A stretch of 64,000 nt of DNA from FEN-1297 sp963787005 (GCA_963787005.1 CAWBBX010000105.1:46483-110482); one strand, 5' to 3'. Shown: positions 17,079 to 26,972, numbered from the stretch's first letter. The notes: a model not told the origin generated them from the sequence alone. Translations and numbers: made by a program.

Positions 17079-18392
17079 TTAATCCATAATCATTCTGAGA
17101 AACGAAGAACTATCCTCGTCATCGTCATCTTTGTTTTCTGATTCGGCGTTGACTTTATTCGATTTATCCTTCAGCCAATTATACCTTGACGTATCGAACC
17201 CGAGACCGCTGTTAGGCGCTGCTTCCTCGTTGATTTTTCCTTTATCCTCTTCTTCTTTGCTTTCACCTAAAGATGTTTTAGGGCTCTTTACTCTTAGAAT
17301 TGTAGGTACGTCGAGATCCTCAGAATCTACCTCGTTGTTTTCTAGGAAATTAAACCCGCCTCTGAATGTATCGGCACTTTTCGGTTTCGACTGTACAGTC
17401 TTGGCAGCAGCGGAAAAGCTTTGATGTGCCCCGTCGAAACCTGTAGCTATTACGGTATAAGATATGTAATCGTTCATTTCTTCTTTTCTGACGCAACCGA
17501 ATATAACGTTCGCTTCCTCGCCCGCGGCTTCAAAGATTACGTTGTTTCCTTCGTTTATTTCCTGCATTGTAAGATTACTGGAGCCAGTTACATTCAGCAG
17601 AACGCTCTTCGCTCCCTTTATGTTTATACCTTCCAGAAGTGGGCTCGATATAGCCTTCTGCGCAGCTTCTATCGCTCTGTTCTCGCCGCTTGCTATTCCG
17701 CATCCCATAAGAGCTTCACCGCTCTGGCTCATAACCGACCTTACGTCGGCGAAGTCCACGTTTATCAGTCCTTCCACCGTAATGATGTCGGCTATTCCTC
17801 TAGTGGCTTCGTAAAGCACCTCGTTGGGCTTGTCGAAAGCCGCGAAGGCGTTTATGCTTTTATCGAGTATGCTGAGCAGACGCTCGTTCGGAATTACTAT
17901 CAGGCTATCCACGTGCTGCTTCAGCTCCTGTATGCCCTGCTCCGCGTTCAGCATCCTCTTTTTACCTTCCCATCGAAACGGCTTGGTAACAATACCCACG
18001 ACTAAAGAGCCCACGCTCTTGGCTATAGACGCAATAACAGGAGCTCCGCCTGTTCCGGTGCCCCCGCCCATACCGGCGGTGACAAAGACCATGTCGCTTC
18101 CGGAGAGCACCTCGGAAATTCTCTCCCTATCCTCTTCAAGCGATTTCTTCCCGACGTTGGGATCGGCACCGGCACCCAGGCCTCTGGTTATACTGGTTCC
18201 AACTTGAATCTTGTGCTGTGCGCTGCTGCTGTTTAGTACCTGCGCATCGGTATTTACCGCCACATATTCTACGCCGGTAAGACCTCTGTTGATCATGCTC
18301 TCGATGGCATTGCAACCGCCGCCGCCGACCCCTACAACTTTCAGTATGGCCGACATTGAGTTCCCTTTGTCTATCGTTGCAAATTGCGACAT
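17079..18392 (-). CDS. ftsZ: Cell division GTPase FtsZ
   Basis: The 437-residue tubulin homologue forms the Z ring. It has the GTP-binding glycine loop (GVGGGGCNAI, about 21-30), the tubulin signature GGGTGTG (109-115), and the T7-loop block NVDFADVRSVM with the catalytic Asp contributed to the neighbouring subunit. A variable acidic linker (about 330-420) ends in the C-terminal peptide SSFLRMIMD, the docking site for FtsA. It is the last gene of the dcw cluster, 24 bases after ftsA. Length is slightly above the usual 380-420 because of the linker. Confidence 0.98.
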   Translation of the reverse strand: MSQFATIDKGNSMSAILKVVGVGGGGCNAIESMINRGLTGVEYVAVNTDAQVLNSSSAQHKIQVGTSITRGLGAGADPNVGKKSLEEDRERISEVLSGSDMVFVTAGMGGGTGTGGAPVIASIAKSVGSLVVGIVTKPFRWEGKKRMLNAEQGIQELKQHVDSLIVIPNERLLSILDKSINAFAAFDKPNEVLYEATRGIADIITVEGLINVDFADVRSVMSQSGEALMGCGIASGENRAIEAAQKAISSPLLEGINIKGAKSVLLNVTGSSNLTMQEINEGNNVIFEAAGEEANVIFGCVRKEEMNDYISYTVIATGFDGAHQSFSAAAKTVQSKPKSADTFRGGFNFLENNEVDSEDLDVPTILRVKSPKTSLGESKEEEDKGKINEEAAPNSGLGFDTSRYNWLKDKSNKVNAESENKDDDDEDSSSFLRMIMD

Positions 18393-18416
18393 AGTTGACC
18401 TCCTTATAGTGAGTTT

Positions 18417-19667
18417 TTATAGTTCATCAAAAAACTGTTGTACCTTTTTAACGAGCAGGGAAACCTTGCTCTTTCCTTTTACTTTCTTTGGCTTTATTAA
18501 AATTTGATATTCGCTCGATTTTCCTCCCGGCACTCCTCTTATCAATCCCGCTACAGTCGCGAACTCGGGGCTTTCAATTTCGTTCGAAAGACCGGCGCCC
18601 AATTCCTGCGGCACGCCTATTCTCGTCGGAAGCCCGAACACTTCTTCCGCTAGCTCGGTGCATCCTTTTAAAAGCGATCCGCCGCCTGTAAGAACGATGC
18701 CCGCCTTAATTTTGCTTTTAAATCCGGCGCTGCGGATCTCGTTGTCTATCAGGCTAAACAATTCTCTCATTCTCAAGCTAATGATCTGCGTTAGAAGACT
18801 GATCGGTATTTTTACGTTCCCCCTGGCTCCAATACCTTTTATCAATATATCCTCGTCCTTTATTATGGAGCCTTCGGTAGCATAGCCGTATTCTCTTTTC
18901 AGGTTTTCGGCTTCTTCAGTAACCACACCGAGTGATTCGCGGATATCATTTGTTACCTGGTTCCCCGCTACTCCTATTACTTTTGTATGCTTAATAGTCT
19001 TATTATGGAAAATTGCTATGTCAGTTGTACCGCCGCCTATATCGATTAATGCTACTCCGAGGTCTTTCTCACTTTCTTCCAACACTGATGAGCTGGATGC
19101 TATCGGCTGAAGTATGTAATCCTGAACTTGAAGACCCGCTCTTTCAACCGACTTCCTTATATTCTGAATGGCCGGTATTGAAGCCAATACTATATGATTT
19201 GTCGCTTCCAATCTTGAGCCCGACATGCCGATCGGACTGTCTATTCCGCCCTGATGATCCACCGAGAATTCTTCAGGTATTATGTGAAGGATCTGTCTGT
19301 CCGAAGGAATTCTTATTGTTCTGACATCAGCCTCAAGCCTGTCAAGATCCGCCTTTGTTATCTCGTGATCTTCTCCGCTTATCGTTACATAATTCCGGTG
19401 CCGGATGCTGGTAATATGCTCTCCCGCTACACCCACGTTTACTACGCTAACCTGAATCCCGGCGCGGTTGGATGCTACGGCAACGGCTTCTTTAATAGCT
19501 TCGGCAGTCTTGCCTATATTGGCGACAAGCCCCTTATGAAGTCCCTCCGACTGTGCGACACCGAATCCGAGTATATCAATAGTGCTGCCGTCGTCCAGCT
19601 TTTCAGCTATCACCGCACAAACCTTGGTTGTTCCTAAATCGAGACCGGCAATAATATTTTTTTTCAT
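18417..19667 (-). CDS. ftsA: Cell division actin-like ATPase FtsA
   Basis: The 416-residue protein is an actin-fold ATPase that anchors FtsZ to the inner membrane. It shows the phosphate-1 motif AGLDLGTTKVCAVI (about 6-19), the SHS2 (1C) domain (about 85-165), the phosphate-2 motif ALIDIGGGTTDIAIF (about 205) and the adenosine motif IVLTGGGSLLKG (about 335). The C-terminus SLLVKKVQQFFDEL is an amphipathic membrane-targeting helix. The gene overlaps ftsQ by four bases (ATGA), so the two are translationally coupled. Its neighbour ftsZ is the interaction partner. Confidence 0.97.
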   Translation of the reverse strand: MKKNIIAGLDLGTTKVCAVIAEKLDDGSTIDILGFGVAQSEGLHKGLVANIGKTAEAIKEAVAVASNRAGIQVSVVNVGVAGEHITSIRHRNYVTISGEDHEITKADLDRLEADVRTIRIPSDRQILHIIPEEFSVDHQGGIDSPIGMSGSRLEATNHIVLASIPAIQNIRKSVERAGLQVQDYILQPIASSSSVLEESEKDLGVALIDIGGGTTDIAIFHNKTIKHTKVIGVAGNQVTNDIRESLGVVTEEAENLKREYGYATEGSIIKDEDILIKGIGARGNVKIPISLLTQIISLRMRELFSLIDNEIRSAGFKSKIKAGIVLTGGGSLLKGCTELAEEVFGLPTRIGVPQELGAGLSNEIESPEFATVAGLIRGVPGGKSSEYQILIKPKKVKGKSKVSLLVKKVQQFFDEL

Positions 19668-20437
19668 TCACTTAAACCTGTTTTTTCGGTTGTACCCACA
19701 AAAATTTCATTCGCAAACCTTAGATCGATATATTCGCTGCTGTCGATCAGGTTTTTTCCCTCTACTATTCCCTGCCACATTATATCGAGATAAACCATCT
19801 TCTTTGCGGCTTGGCCTCTGCCGTAAATAACAGGTGGTTTGAGACCGGAGAAAGTCAGGACAATATCCCCGCCGCTCCTTAGATTTATTTCGGACAGACT
19901 GTTTAGTATTTCCGCGTTTGCCAGTTTGGCTGCATCAATAATTTCGAACGCTTCGGTTATACCCTCGGTTTTTAATGTTGAAAGCGGAACAACCTGTTTT
20001 TCTATCTGCGCGTTGCTGATTATGGGCAGGTCCACAAATTTTGAATTTTGAAGAACCGGAAGCACTTGAAACTCGTCAGTTATGAAATAAGGCTCTCCGT
20101 TATCGAGAAGCACCGCTTTTATCTTTTTTTCGTGAAGAACAACTTTAACCTTATTATTTCCCGCGTATTCAACATCCGCTCTTTCAATGTAAGGATGTTT
20201 TTCAAACCTGTTCTTAATAACCGGCAGCGTCAATCCTTCGTATTGAGGTATATCGTTGAGCTTCGTGAAATTGAGATATTCCTCTTCAGAGAGCAAACTG
20301 TTTCCCGTTACGTCAATCATCCGAATCTCTCCTTTATTTGTTTTTTCTTTTCCAAAAAAACTCAAATAAATTAAACACGAAATTAATACAACAAAGAGTA
20401 ATGTTCCAAATATTTTACTTAGTTTTTCGCGCATCAA
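19664..20437 (-). CDS. ftsQ: Cell division protein FtsQ
   Basis: The 257-residue protein has a short cytoplasmic start, one membrane segment (about 10-28), then a POTRA domain (about 38-105, IRMIDVTGNSLLSEEEYL) and the FtsQ-type beta domain, with LPVLQNSKFVDLPII near residue 128. FtsQ links early and late divisome proteins and recruits FtsL/FtsB. Two ATGs in a row occur at the start. The gene begins three bases after the murC stop. In many dcw clusters murB and ddl lie between murC and ftsQ; here they are absent. Confidence 0.9.
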   Translation of the reverse strand: MMREKLSKIFGTLLFVVLISCLIYLSFFGKEKTNKGEIRMIDVTGNSLLSEEEYLNFTKLNDIPQYEGLTLPVIKNRFEKHPYIERADVEYAGNNKVKVVLHEKKIKAVLLDNGEPYFITDEFQVLPVLQNSKFVDLPIISNAQIEKQVVPLSTLKTEGITEAFEIIDAAKLANAEILNSLSEINLRSGGDIVLTFSGLKPPVIYGRGQAAKKMVYLDIMWQGIVEGKNLIDSSEYIDLRFANEIFVGTTEKTGLSE

Positions 20438-20440
20438 TGA

Positions 20441-21811
20441 CTAATTTTTAAGAAGATCGACAAACTTCTCGCCGAACTTCCATATATCTCCCGCACCCAT
20501 GGTGACAATAATATCTCCGTCTTTTTTTATTTCATTCAATGTATCGGGCACGTTGTTTTTATCTTTAACGTATATAACATTCTTATGACCGAATTTTTTA
20601 GCCGCATCGGCTATCAATTCTCCGCTTACTCCTTTTATCGGTTCTTCCCTAGCCGGGTAAACGTCGGTACAGAGAAACACGTCTGTATTTAAGAACGATC
20701 TGCCGAACTCCTGGTAGAAGTCCCTCGTCCTCGTGTATAAATGAGGTTGAAAAACCGCGACGAGTCTTCTGTCCCATCCGCTTCTTACACCCGCCAGCGT
20801 AGCGCTGGTTTCTGTAGGATGATGGGCGTAGTCGTCTATTACCAGGATTTCCTTATCGTATTTAACTTCAAATCTTCTGTACACGCCGCTGAAAGACTCA
20901 AGCGCGTTCTTTATAACATTAAATTCTATCCCAAGTTCTTTGGCAATACATACCGCAACAAGTGAATTCTTTACATTATGAATTCCTGGAATCTTCAATA
21001 TTATTTTACCGAGCTCTTCACCTTTATATTTTACGGTAAATGTACTGCTGAAGTTGTTATGCGTAATATCGACCGCTCTTATATCAGCCTGTGCAGTTAA
21101 TCCGTAAGTAAGAATCTTCTTGTTGATCTGAGGAATAATATCCTGCAGAGCAGGCTCGTCCAAGCAGAGAACGACAAATCCGTAAAAAGGAACTTTGTTG
21201 GCAAACTCGATGAACGCGGACTTTATGTCGTCAAGATCTTTATAAGTATCAAGATGCTCGCTCTCAAGAGTAGTAATCGCGGCTATAGTAGGCGTTAGCT
21301 TTAAGAATGTCCTGTCGAACTCATCTGCCTCGACAACTATAAACTCGCCTTCTCCTAGCCTGGCGTTAGTTCCACCCAATCCGCTCAGTTTTCCGCCCAC
21401 AATAATTGTCGGATCAATTCCGCCTTCAGTAAGAGTCAAACCTACCATAGAAGTTGTCGTAGTCTTTCCGTGCGTACCCGCAATTCCTATTCCGTATTTC
21501 ATGCGCATGCACTCAGCCAGCATCTCGGAGCGCTTAATGATCGGAATCTTTCTTTCGACCGCCGCCTTCACTTCGGGATTATCGATAGATACCGCCGAAG
21601 AATAGACAAGCACATCAACGTCTTTCAAATTTTCAGGCGAATGACCTTCATAAATATTTATCCCGAGATCAGCGAGTCTTTTCGTGATGTCAGTCAGCGC
21701 CCTGTCGGAGCCGGAGATTTCAAATCCCTGATCTAGAAGTATCTCGGCAATACCGCTCATACCTATTCCGCCGATCCCGACGAAGTGTACTTTTTTAATA
21801 TTCTTGAACAT
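20441..21811 (-). CDS. murC: UDP-N-acetylmuramate--L-alanine ligase
   Basis: The 456-residue Mur ligase adds L-Ala to UDP-MurNAc. It has the N-terminal nucleotide-binding motif FVGIGGIGMSG (10-20), the ATP loop GTHGKTTT (112-119), the Mur ligase block VEADEFDRTFL and the C-terminal DDYAHHPTE and FQPHLYTRT motifs specific to MurC. The acidic/His metal residues are intact. It starts directly after a 158-residue membrane-protein gene and is followed after three bases by ftsQ. Confidence 0.97.
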   Translation of the reverse strand: MFKNIKKVHFVGIGGIGMSGIAEILLDQGFEISGSDRALTDITKRLADLGINIYEGHSPENLKDVDVLVYSSAVSIDNPEVKAAVERKIPIIKRSEMLAECMRMKYGIGIAGTHGKTTTTSMVGLTLTEGGIDPTIIVGGKLSGLGGTNARLGEGEFIVVEADEFDRTFLKLTPTIAAITTLESEHLDTYKDLDDIKSAFIEFANKVPFYGFVVLCLDEPALQDIIPQINKKILTYGLTAQADIRAVDITHNNFSSTFTVKYKGEELGKIILKIPGIHNVKNSLVAVCIAKELGIEFNVIKNALESFSGVYRRFEVKYDKEILVIDDYAHHPTETSATLAGVRSGWDRRLVAVFQPHLYTRTRDFYQEFGRSFLNTDVFLCTDVYPAREEPIKGVSGELIADAAKKFGHKNVIYVKDKNNVPDTLNEIKKDGDIIVTMGAGDIWKFGEKFVDLLKN

Positions 21812-22288
21812 TTAATTTCTTTCCAGCTTCAATTTTATTTTTTGAAATTCCGAAATAAGCTCGTCCTTATTTTCGTAATCATAAGGCCTAATGATGACAG
21901 GCCGTCTGCGATTATTCAGCCTTATCCTGATTAGCATGAAAGCTCTGCCCTTATTTTTACGAGTCTTTGATACCTTCAATGATTTTATTCTATCAAATGT
22001 AAAAGAGCGAGTCTTAAACCTGCTTACAAACGCAATTTCGTTTTCCCTTATTTCCAGATGCTTGTTCTTATACATGTTGTACAAAAGACTGATAATAGAG
22101 ATAAGTACTATCAGTGCGAAGAAATAAATGATCGGGTCCTTCGTTATAAGCTTAAATGAATTCTCGACGAACTCGCCTCTTATCAGCACATAAAGCAAAA
22201 ATACAACAAAGTATATTATAGTCGATTGATAGTAGAACGACATATTATACTTGAATGCTTTCCTGTTATTTTTTTCATTTTCATTCAT
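21812..22288 (-). CDS. Uncharacterised membrane protein inside the dcw cluster (two membrane helices plus a basic PH-like C-terminus)
   Basis: I do not recognise this 158-residue protein. It has two membrane segments (about 20-38 and 52-72) separated by a short loop, then about 85 residues rich in Lys/Arg and beta-strand-like (LEIRENEIAFVSRFKTRSF, FDRIKSLKVSK). The pattern resembles small bacterial PH-domain membrane proteins. No signal peptide or Cys is seen. Its start overlaps the murG stop by four bases and its stop abuts the murC start, so it is fully embedded in the operon and translated with cell-wall genes. A role in division or lipid-linked wall synthesis is guessed from position only. 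Confidence 0.75.
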   Translation of the reverse strand: MNENEKNNRKAFKYNMSFYYQSTIIYFVVFLLYVLIRGEFVENSFKLITKDPIIYFFALIVLISIISLLYNMYKNKHLEIRENEIAFVSRFKTRSFTFDRIKSLKVSKTRKNKGRAFMLIRIRLNNRRRPVIIRPYDYENKDELISEFQKIKLKLERN

Positions 22289-23388
22289 ATCGACTCTGCA
22301 TATTTAATTGCACAATGAGCGATTACGGAAGACGCGTCGGGCCGGCCGAGAGATAATGCATTTTCTTTTAACCCGGCCAGGGCCGAATCGTCTTTAATAA
22401 GATTTAAAACTTCCTCAGTAATTTTTTCTCTGATGTTTTTATCTTCAATTAAATTAGCCGCATTTTTATCCGCGAGCGATTTCGCGTTATAATATTGATG
22501 ATTTTCGGCCACGTTTGGCGAAGGGACTAATATTGACGGTATTCCCAGCACCAATACTTCCGCTATCGTCGTCGCCCCTGCCCTCGCCAGCATGAGATCA
22601 CAAGAACTGTATGCGAAATTCATACTGTCGATAAACGGTACAACCTTCACAAAATCAGAAGAATATTTTTTATAACTATCGTAATAATTATTTCCCGTCT
22701 GCCAGATAATCTGGATTCCTTCAGCCGTCAGCTTTTCGGCGCTTCCTGCTGCGGCTGAGTTAAGAGTTCCGGCTCCCAGACTTCCGCCGAGTATCAATAG
22801 TGTTCTTCTTTCCGAACTCAATCCGAACGAGTTCAACGCCTCGATTCTGTCGATCGGTTTAAGACTTTCTCTAACCGGATTACCAGTTAGATGAAGCTTA
22901 TTTTTGTCTCTAAAATATTTCTTGGAGTCTTCGAAGCTTATGTGTATTTCCTTTGCATATTTTTCAAGCAGCCTTGTTGTAACTCCGGGATAGCTGTTTT
23001 GTTCGATTAAAATAATTTTCGCTCCCATTACGGAAGCACCCCAGATTGCGGGTCCGGAAACATATCCTCCCGAACCGATAGCTACTCTAGGTTTAAATTT
23101 CATATTTATGGCTAAAGACTGCAGCGCGGATACAATCAACTTTACGGGAAACAAAAGATTTTCCGCGGTCAGCTTTCTGGAAAATCCTTTGATCCATATA
23201 GAACTGAATTTATATCCGAGTTTCGGCACTACATTACCTTCTATTTTTGATTTTGTCCCGACAAATAAAATATCTGCTTCGGGAATCATTGATTTAATCT
23301 TTTCGGCGACTGCGACGGCCGGAAATAAATGTCCGCCCGTTCCGCCTCCGGCAATTAAAAACCTGTAACCGGTTCTAGGTGATTTCAT
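22285..23388 (-). CDS. murG: UDP-N-acetylglucosamine--lipid I transferase MurG
   Basis: The 367-residue GT28 glycosyltransferase adds GlcNAc to lipid I to make lipid II at the inner face of the membrane. It has the N-terminal GGGTGGH loop (14-20), the hydrophobic patch between the two Rossmann halves, LILGGSLGAG near residue 190 and the UDP-GlcNAc site around LARAGATTIAEVLVLGIPSILVPSP. The ATG overlaps the ftsW stop by four bases. Confidence 0.97.
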   Translation of the reverse strand: MKSPRTGYRFLIAGGGTGGHLFPAVAVAEKIKSMIPEADILFVGTKSKIEGNVVPKLGYKFSSIWIKGFSRKLTAENLLFPVKLIVSALQSLAINMKFKPRVAIGSGGYVSGPAIWGASVMGAKIILIEQNSYPGVTTRLLEKYAKEIHISFEDSKKYFRDKNKLHLTGNPVRESLKPIDRIEALNSFGLSSERRTLLILGGSLGAGTLNSAAAGSAEKLTAEGIQIIWQTGNNYYDSYKKYSSDFVKVVPFIDSMNFAYSSCDLMLARAGATTIAEVLVLGIPSILVPSPNVAENHQYYNAKSLADKNAANLIEDKNIREKITEEVLNLIKDDSALAGLKENALSLGRPDASSVIAHCAIKYAESI

Positions 23389-24512
23389 GCTTTAGCGCCC
23401 TCGGCGGCAATTTTACCGTCAGCGCTTTCCTGCAGAGAATTCGATAGCGCTATGTTCACCAAAATTCCTATCGATATACACATAAACGTAAGCGATGTGC
23501 CGCCGTAACTGATAAACGGAAGCGGAAGACCCGTGGTCGGGACTACTCCGGTTGCGACCGCCACGTTAATAAACGTATACACTATTATTGAGAACGTAAT
23601 ACCGAACGCCAAAAGCTGTCCGAATTTATCTTTAGCTTTTTTCGCAACTAAAATTCCCGAGACAAAAAGCAGAAGATAACTCAGCAGCACAATTACCGAT
23701 CCGATGAAGCCGAGTTCCTCACCCAGGATGGCAAATATAAAGTCGCCGTACGCCTCGGGCAGAAACAGGTTGCTTTGAAGACTGTGTCCCATCCCTACAC
23801 CGAAAACTCCGCCGCTCCCTAATCCCAGCACAGCCTGCTTCACCTGTATGTTGGCCGAACCGCCGTGTTCGGTCGCGCTGAGAAATGTCATTATTCTGCT
23901 TCTTGAATGAGCAAAAAGCATTGCGGCCAATCCGCCTGTAATCAGGCAGAGGAACGCCGAGACAAATATGTGCTTCAGTTTTGCTCCGCCAACATACATC
24001 AGAATAAGCGATACAAATATTAATAGCAGCCCGTTGCTTACGTTCGGCTGAATCAGCACCAGCGCGGAAATCACAATTACCCAGAAGAACAAATACATAA
24101 AACCGTGCTTAAAATCTCCAATCATATCTTCCTTATCTTCCAGAAGTGAAGACAGATGTATTATTAAGATCAGCTTTGCGGCGTCCGCCGGCTGGAACGA
24201 AAGGAAACCTAAATGAATCCATCTCCCGGCGCCTTTTATATCGGGAGCGACAAACAAAGTAACAAACAGCACGGCCGTAATTACAAATATCGCCGGCTTA
24301 CTGAAATCCTTGTAAATCTCATACGGTATAAAGCTGAAAATTACCATCAGCCCTATTCCGAAAATTACCTTGAAGAAGTGAGAGTTAAACAGATGAAAAA
24401 GACTGTCGAATTTAAATTCGCTGTACGTGCTGCTTGCACTCATAACAATGATGAGCCCGAGCAGCATCAGCACGAAAGCGTCAAAAAATATTATTACAGC
24501 GATTTTCTTCAT
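23385..24512 (-). CDS. ftsW: SEDS family glycosyltransferase FtsW
   Basis: The 375-residue protein has nine or ten membrane segments and the SEDS signatures: GAGRWIHLGFLSFQPADAAK (about 95-115), a large extracytoplasmic loop with EHGGSANIQVKQAVLGLGSG, and PTTGLPLPFISYGGTS near the C-terminus. FtsW polymerises lipid II during septation together with the class B PBP FtsI, which is encoded upstream in the same operon. The start overlaps none of murD; the two genes abut. The C-terminal tail is short. Confidence 0.95.
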   Translation of the reverse strand: MKKIAVIIFFDAFVLMLLGLIIVMSASSTYSEFKFDSLFHLFNSHFFKVIFGIGLMVIFSFIPYEIYKDFSKPAIFVITAVLFVTLFVAPDIKGAGRWIHLGFLSFQPADAAKLILIIHLSSLLEDKEDMIGDFKHGFMYLFFWVIVISALVLIQPNVSNGLLLIFVSLILMYVGGAKLKHIFVSAFLCLITGGLAAMLFAHSRSRIMTFLSATEHGGSANIQVKQAVLGLGSGGVFGVGMGHSLQSNLFLPEAYGDFIFAILGEELGFIGSVIVLLSYLLLFVSGILVAKKAKDKFGQLLAFGITFSIIVYTFINVAVATGVVPTTGLPLPFISYGGTSLTFMCISIGILVNIALSNSLQESADGKIAAEGAKA

Positions 24513-25859
24513 TTATAACCTGTTTACCGCTTCTTTAAAAACTCTTCCTCTGTGTTCGTAATTCTCAAACATATCGAAGCTCGCGCATGCCGGAGAGAGA
24601 AGCACTATCTGATTCTTGCGGGCTTCTTTACTAGCCGCTACCACCGTTTCTTCAAGTGTATTTTTAATCTCTACTTTCACCAGCTTATGAAAAAAATTAA
24701 AGACTTTATCCGCCGAAGATCCTATAGTGTAAATTTTCACCACTCTTTTCTCAACAAGATCTTTTATTTTTTCGTAATCGTTTCCTTTGTCCTGACCGCC
24801 GAGTATCAGGAATATCGGCTCGTCGAAGCTGCGGAGTGCGTACCAGACAGAATCGACATTCGTAGCTTTCGAATCGTTTATAAACCTTACGCCGTCTATC
24901 TCTCTAACAAGTTCAAGCCTGTGCTCAACGCCCGCAAAGTTCCCTAAAGCTTCTATTATCTTCGCATCGCCGCCGCCCAGTATTTTTGCCGCGGCTATTA
25001 CAGCCATAGAGTTAGCAATGTTGTGTTCGCCTTTCAGGCTTAGGTCGCCTGTACCGCAGCTGAATTGTTCTCTCCCGTTAAGATTGAATATTATCTTTCC
25101 GTCTCTTACAGAACATCCGTTATCAACTACTTCCCTCAGTGAGAAAAAGATATCCTTGCTTTTATGCGATGATAAAGATCCGTTCAAAGTTTTATCGTCT
25201 TTATTTAATATCAGGAAATCGTTTTCGTTCTGGTTTTTAAAAATTCTCATTTTGGACGCTATGTAATTCTCAAATTTATTCCCATATCTGTTAAGATGAT
25301 CGGGAGTAATATTTAGTACTGCTGCTATTTTCGGCTTAAAATTTTCTATGAGATCCAGTTGAAAGCTGGATACTTCCAGCGCAACGTATTCATCTTTTTT
25401 AACATCCGTCGCAATTTCTGAGAAGGCGGTGCCGATGTTTCCTGCAGTGTATGTTTTAAGTCCGGCACTATTAAGAACATGGCCGCACAATGTTGTTGTA
25501 GTAGTCTTCCCGTTCGTACCGGTTATAGCGATAATATTTCCTTCGCAGAACTTTGATGCAAGTTCAACCTCGCTCATTACATTTAGATTCTTCTCCGCGG
25601 CTTTTTTAAGAACTTCGGCATCCGATGGTACACCGGGGCTGACAACCATATGATCGCATTCGAATACACCGGGAGAATGAGCGCCGATTTCAAAATCGAT
25701 ATCGTTCTTCTTCAGCTGCTCTATAGAATTTGAAAGCTTTTCCTCCTCGCCGGAATCACTTACGAACGGATAACCGCCGAGCTTCTTCACGAGCTTAGCT
25801 GCTCCTATACCGCTTCTTGCGGCTCCGATTATCGATATTTTTTTATTCTTTATTTCCAC
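24513..25859 (-). CDS. murD: UDP-N-acetylmuramoyl-L-alanine--D-glutamate ligase
   Basis: The 448-residue Mur ligase adds D-Glu to UDP-MurNAc-L-Ala. The ATP loop GTNGKTTTTT is at 114-123, followed by the LEVSSFQLD block, NITPDHLNRYGN and, in the C-terminal domain, FINDSKATNVDSV, typical of MurD. Its stop abuts ftsW, and its start shares one base with the mraY stop. Confidence 0.96.
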   Translation of the reverse strand: MEIKNKKISIIGAARSGIGAAKLVKKLGGYPFVSDSGEEEKLSNSIEQLKKNDIDFEIGAHSPGVFECDHMVVSPGVPSDAEVLKKAAEKNLNVMSEVELASKFCEGNIIAITGTNGKTTTTTLCGHVLNSAGLKTYTAGNIGTAFSEIATDVKKDEYVALEVSSFQLDLIENFKPKIAAVLNITPDHLNRYGNKFENYIASKMRIFKNQNENDFLILNKDDKTLNGSLSSHKSKDIFFSLREVVDNGCSVRDGKIIFNLNGREQFSCGTGDLSLKGEHNIANSMAVIAAAKILGGGDAKIIEALGNFAGVEHRLELVREIDGVRFINDSKATNVDSVWYALRSFDEPIFLILGGQDKGNDYEKIKDLVEKRVVKIYTIGSSADKVFNFFHKLVKVEIKNTLEETVVAASKEARKNQIVLLSPACASFDMFENYEHRGRVFKEAVNRL

Positions 25860-26968
25860 TATCTTATCTTAAATGAAGCCAGGCTAATTATTGCCAAAAT
25901 TATCGCTATTATATAAAATCGGACCACGATCTTGGGTTCTTCCCATCCGAGCATCTCAAAGTGATGGTGAATGGGTGCCATCTTAAATATCCTGCGACCT
26001 TCGCCGTACTTCTTCTTAGTATATTTAAAGTATAATCTCTGCATGATGACTGAGATAGTCTCCATAAAAAATATCCCGCCGAGTATAGGAATAAGCAGCT
26101 CTTTTTTTATCAATACAGCCGCAATTCCGAACGCGCCGCCGAGAGCGAGAGATCCCGTATCACCCATGAAAACCTGCGCCGGATAAGAATTGAACCACAA
26201 AAATCCGAGAGACGCACCTACTAGCGCAGCTATAAAAACCGTAAGCTCGCCTGCACCCGGCAGATAAACGATGTTCAGGTAGTTCGCGTATATCGCGTTG
26301 CCGCTTACATAACTTATTATAGCGAGCGCCACCATTACTATTGCAGTCAATCCTATTGCCAGACCGTCGAGACCATCTGTTAAATTAACCGCATTCGATG
26401 TAGCGGTAATGATAAAAACTACAGCCGGAATGTACAGGTACGAAAAATCAAGGTTCACATTTTTTAAGAACGGTACCGTTGTAAGAGTATTTATTCCAGC
26501 GAACTGCGGCGAAAAATAAATTACTCCGCCTACAACCAGGCCTATAAATATTTGTCCGAGCAGCTTATACCGCGCAATTAAACCGTTCGGCAGTTTCTTT
26601 ATAACTTTTAAATAATCATCAAGAAAACCTACTGCACTCAGCCAGACCGTTCCAGCCAGAATTGTTATTATATAAATGCTTTCTATATCGGCCCAAAGCA
26701 GAACCGGAATAACAACGGACAAAATTATTATGATTCCGCCCATAGTGGGAGTACCGGCTTTCGACCAGTGAAATTTCGGTCCGTCTTTTTTCTTTGCTTC
26801 GCCAATCTGTCTCTTCTGAAGCAAGCGTATCAGCTTGGGACCAAGATAAAGCGACAGGATCAAGCCGGTAATTGCGGCCAGCGCGGAACGGAAAGTAAGA
26901 AACCGGAAAATCTTAAATCCCGGAGGACTGAAAACCTTATTGATATATTCAAATAAGTAGTAAAGCAT
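25859..26968 (-). CDS. mraY: Phospho-N-acetylmuramoyl-pentapeptide transferase MraY
   Basis: The 369-residue polytopic enzyme has about ten membrane segments. It transfers phospho-MurNAc-pentapeptide to undecaprenyl phosphate, making lipid I. Catalytic and family motifs are present: GTPTMGGI (about 73-80), the Asp pair in GFLDDYLK (about 115), NLTDGLDGLAIG (about 195), FMGDTGSLALGG (about 270) and the HHHFE block before the C-terminus. It lies four bases after murF. Confidence 0.97.
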   Translation of the reverse strand: MLYYLFEYINKVFSPPGFKIFRFLTFRSALAAITGLILSLYLGPKLIRLLQKRQIGEAKKKDGPKFHWSKAGTPTMGGIIIILSVVIPVLLWADIESIYIITILAGTVWLSAVGFLDDYLKVIKKLPNGLIARYKLLGQIFIGLVVGGVIYFSPQFAGINTLTTVPFLKNVNLDFSYLYIPAVVFIITATSNAVNLTDGLDGLAIGLTAIVMVALAIISYVSGNAIYANYLNIVYLPGAGELTVFIAALVGASLGFLWFNSYPAQVFMGDTGSLALGGAFGIAAVLIKKELLIPILGGIFFMETISVIMQRLYFKYTKKKYGEGRRIFKMAPIHHHFEMLGWEEPKIVVRFYIIAIILAIISLASFKIR

Positions 26969-26972
26969 TAAT

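Noticed and set aside
17421..18005. Plus-strand frame of 194 residues antisense to ftsZ
   Set aside because: It lies wholly inside ftsZ, has no recognisable domain, and arises from the codon pattern of the real gene. Many similar antisense frames in the dcw region were dropped for the same reason.
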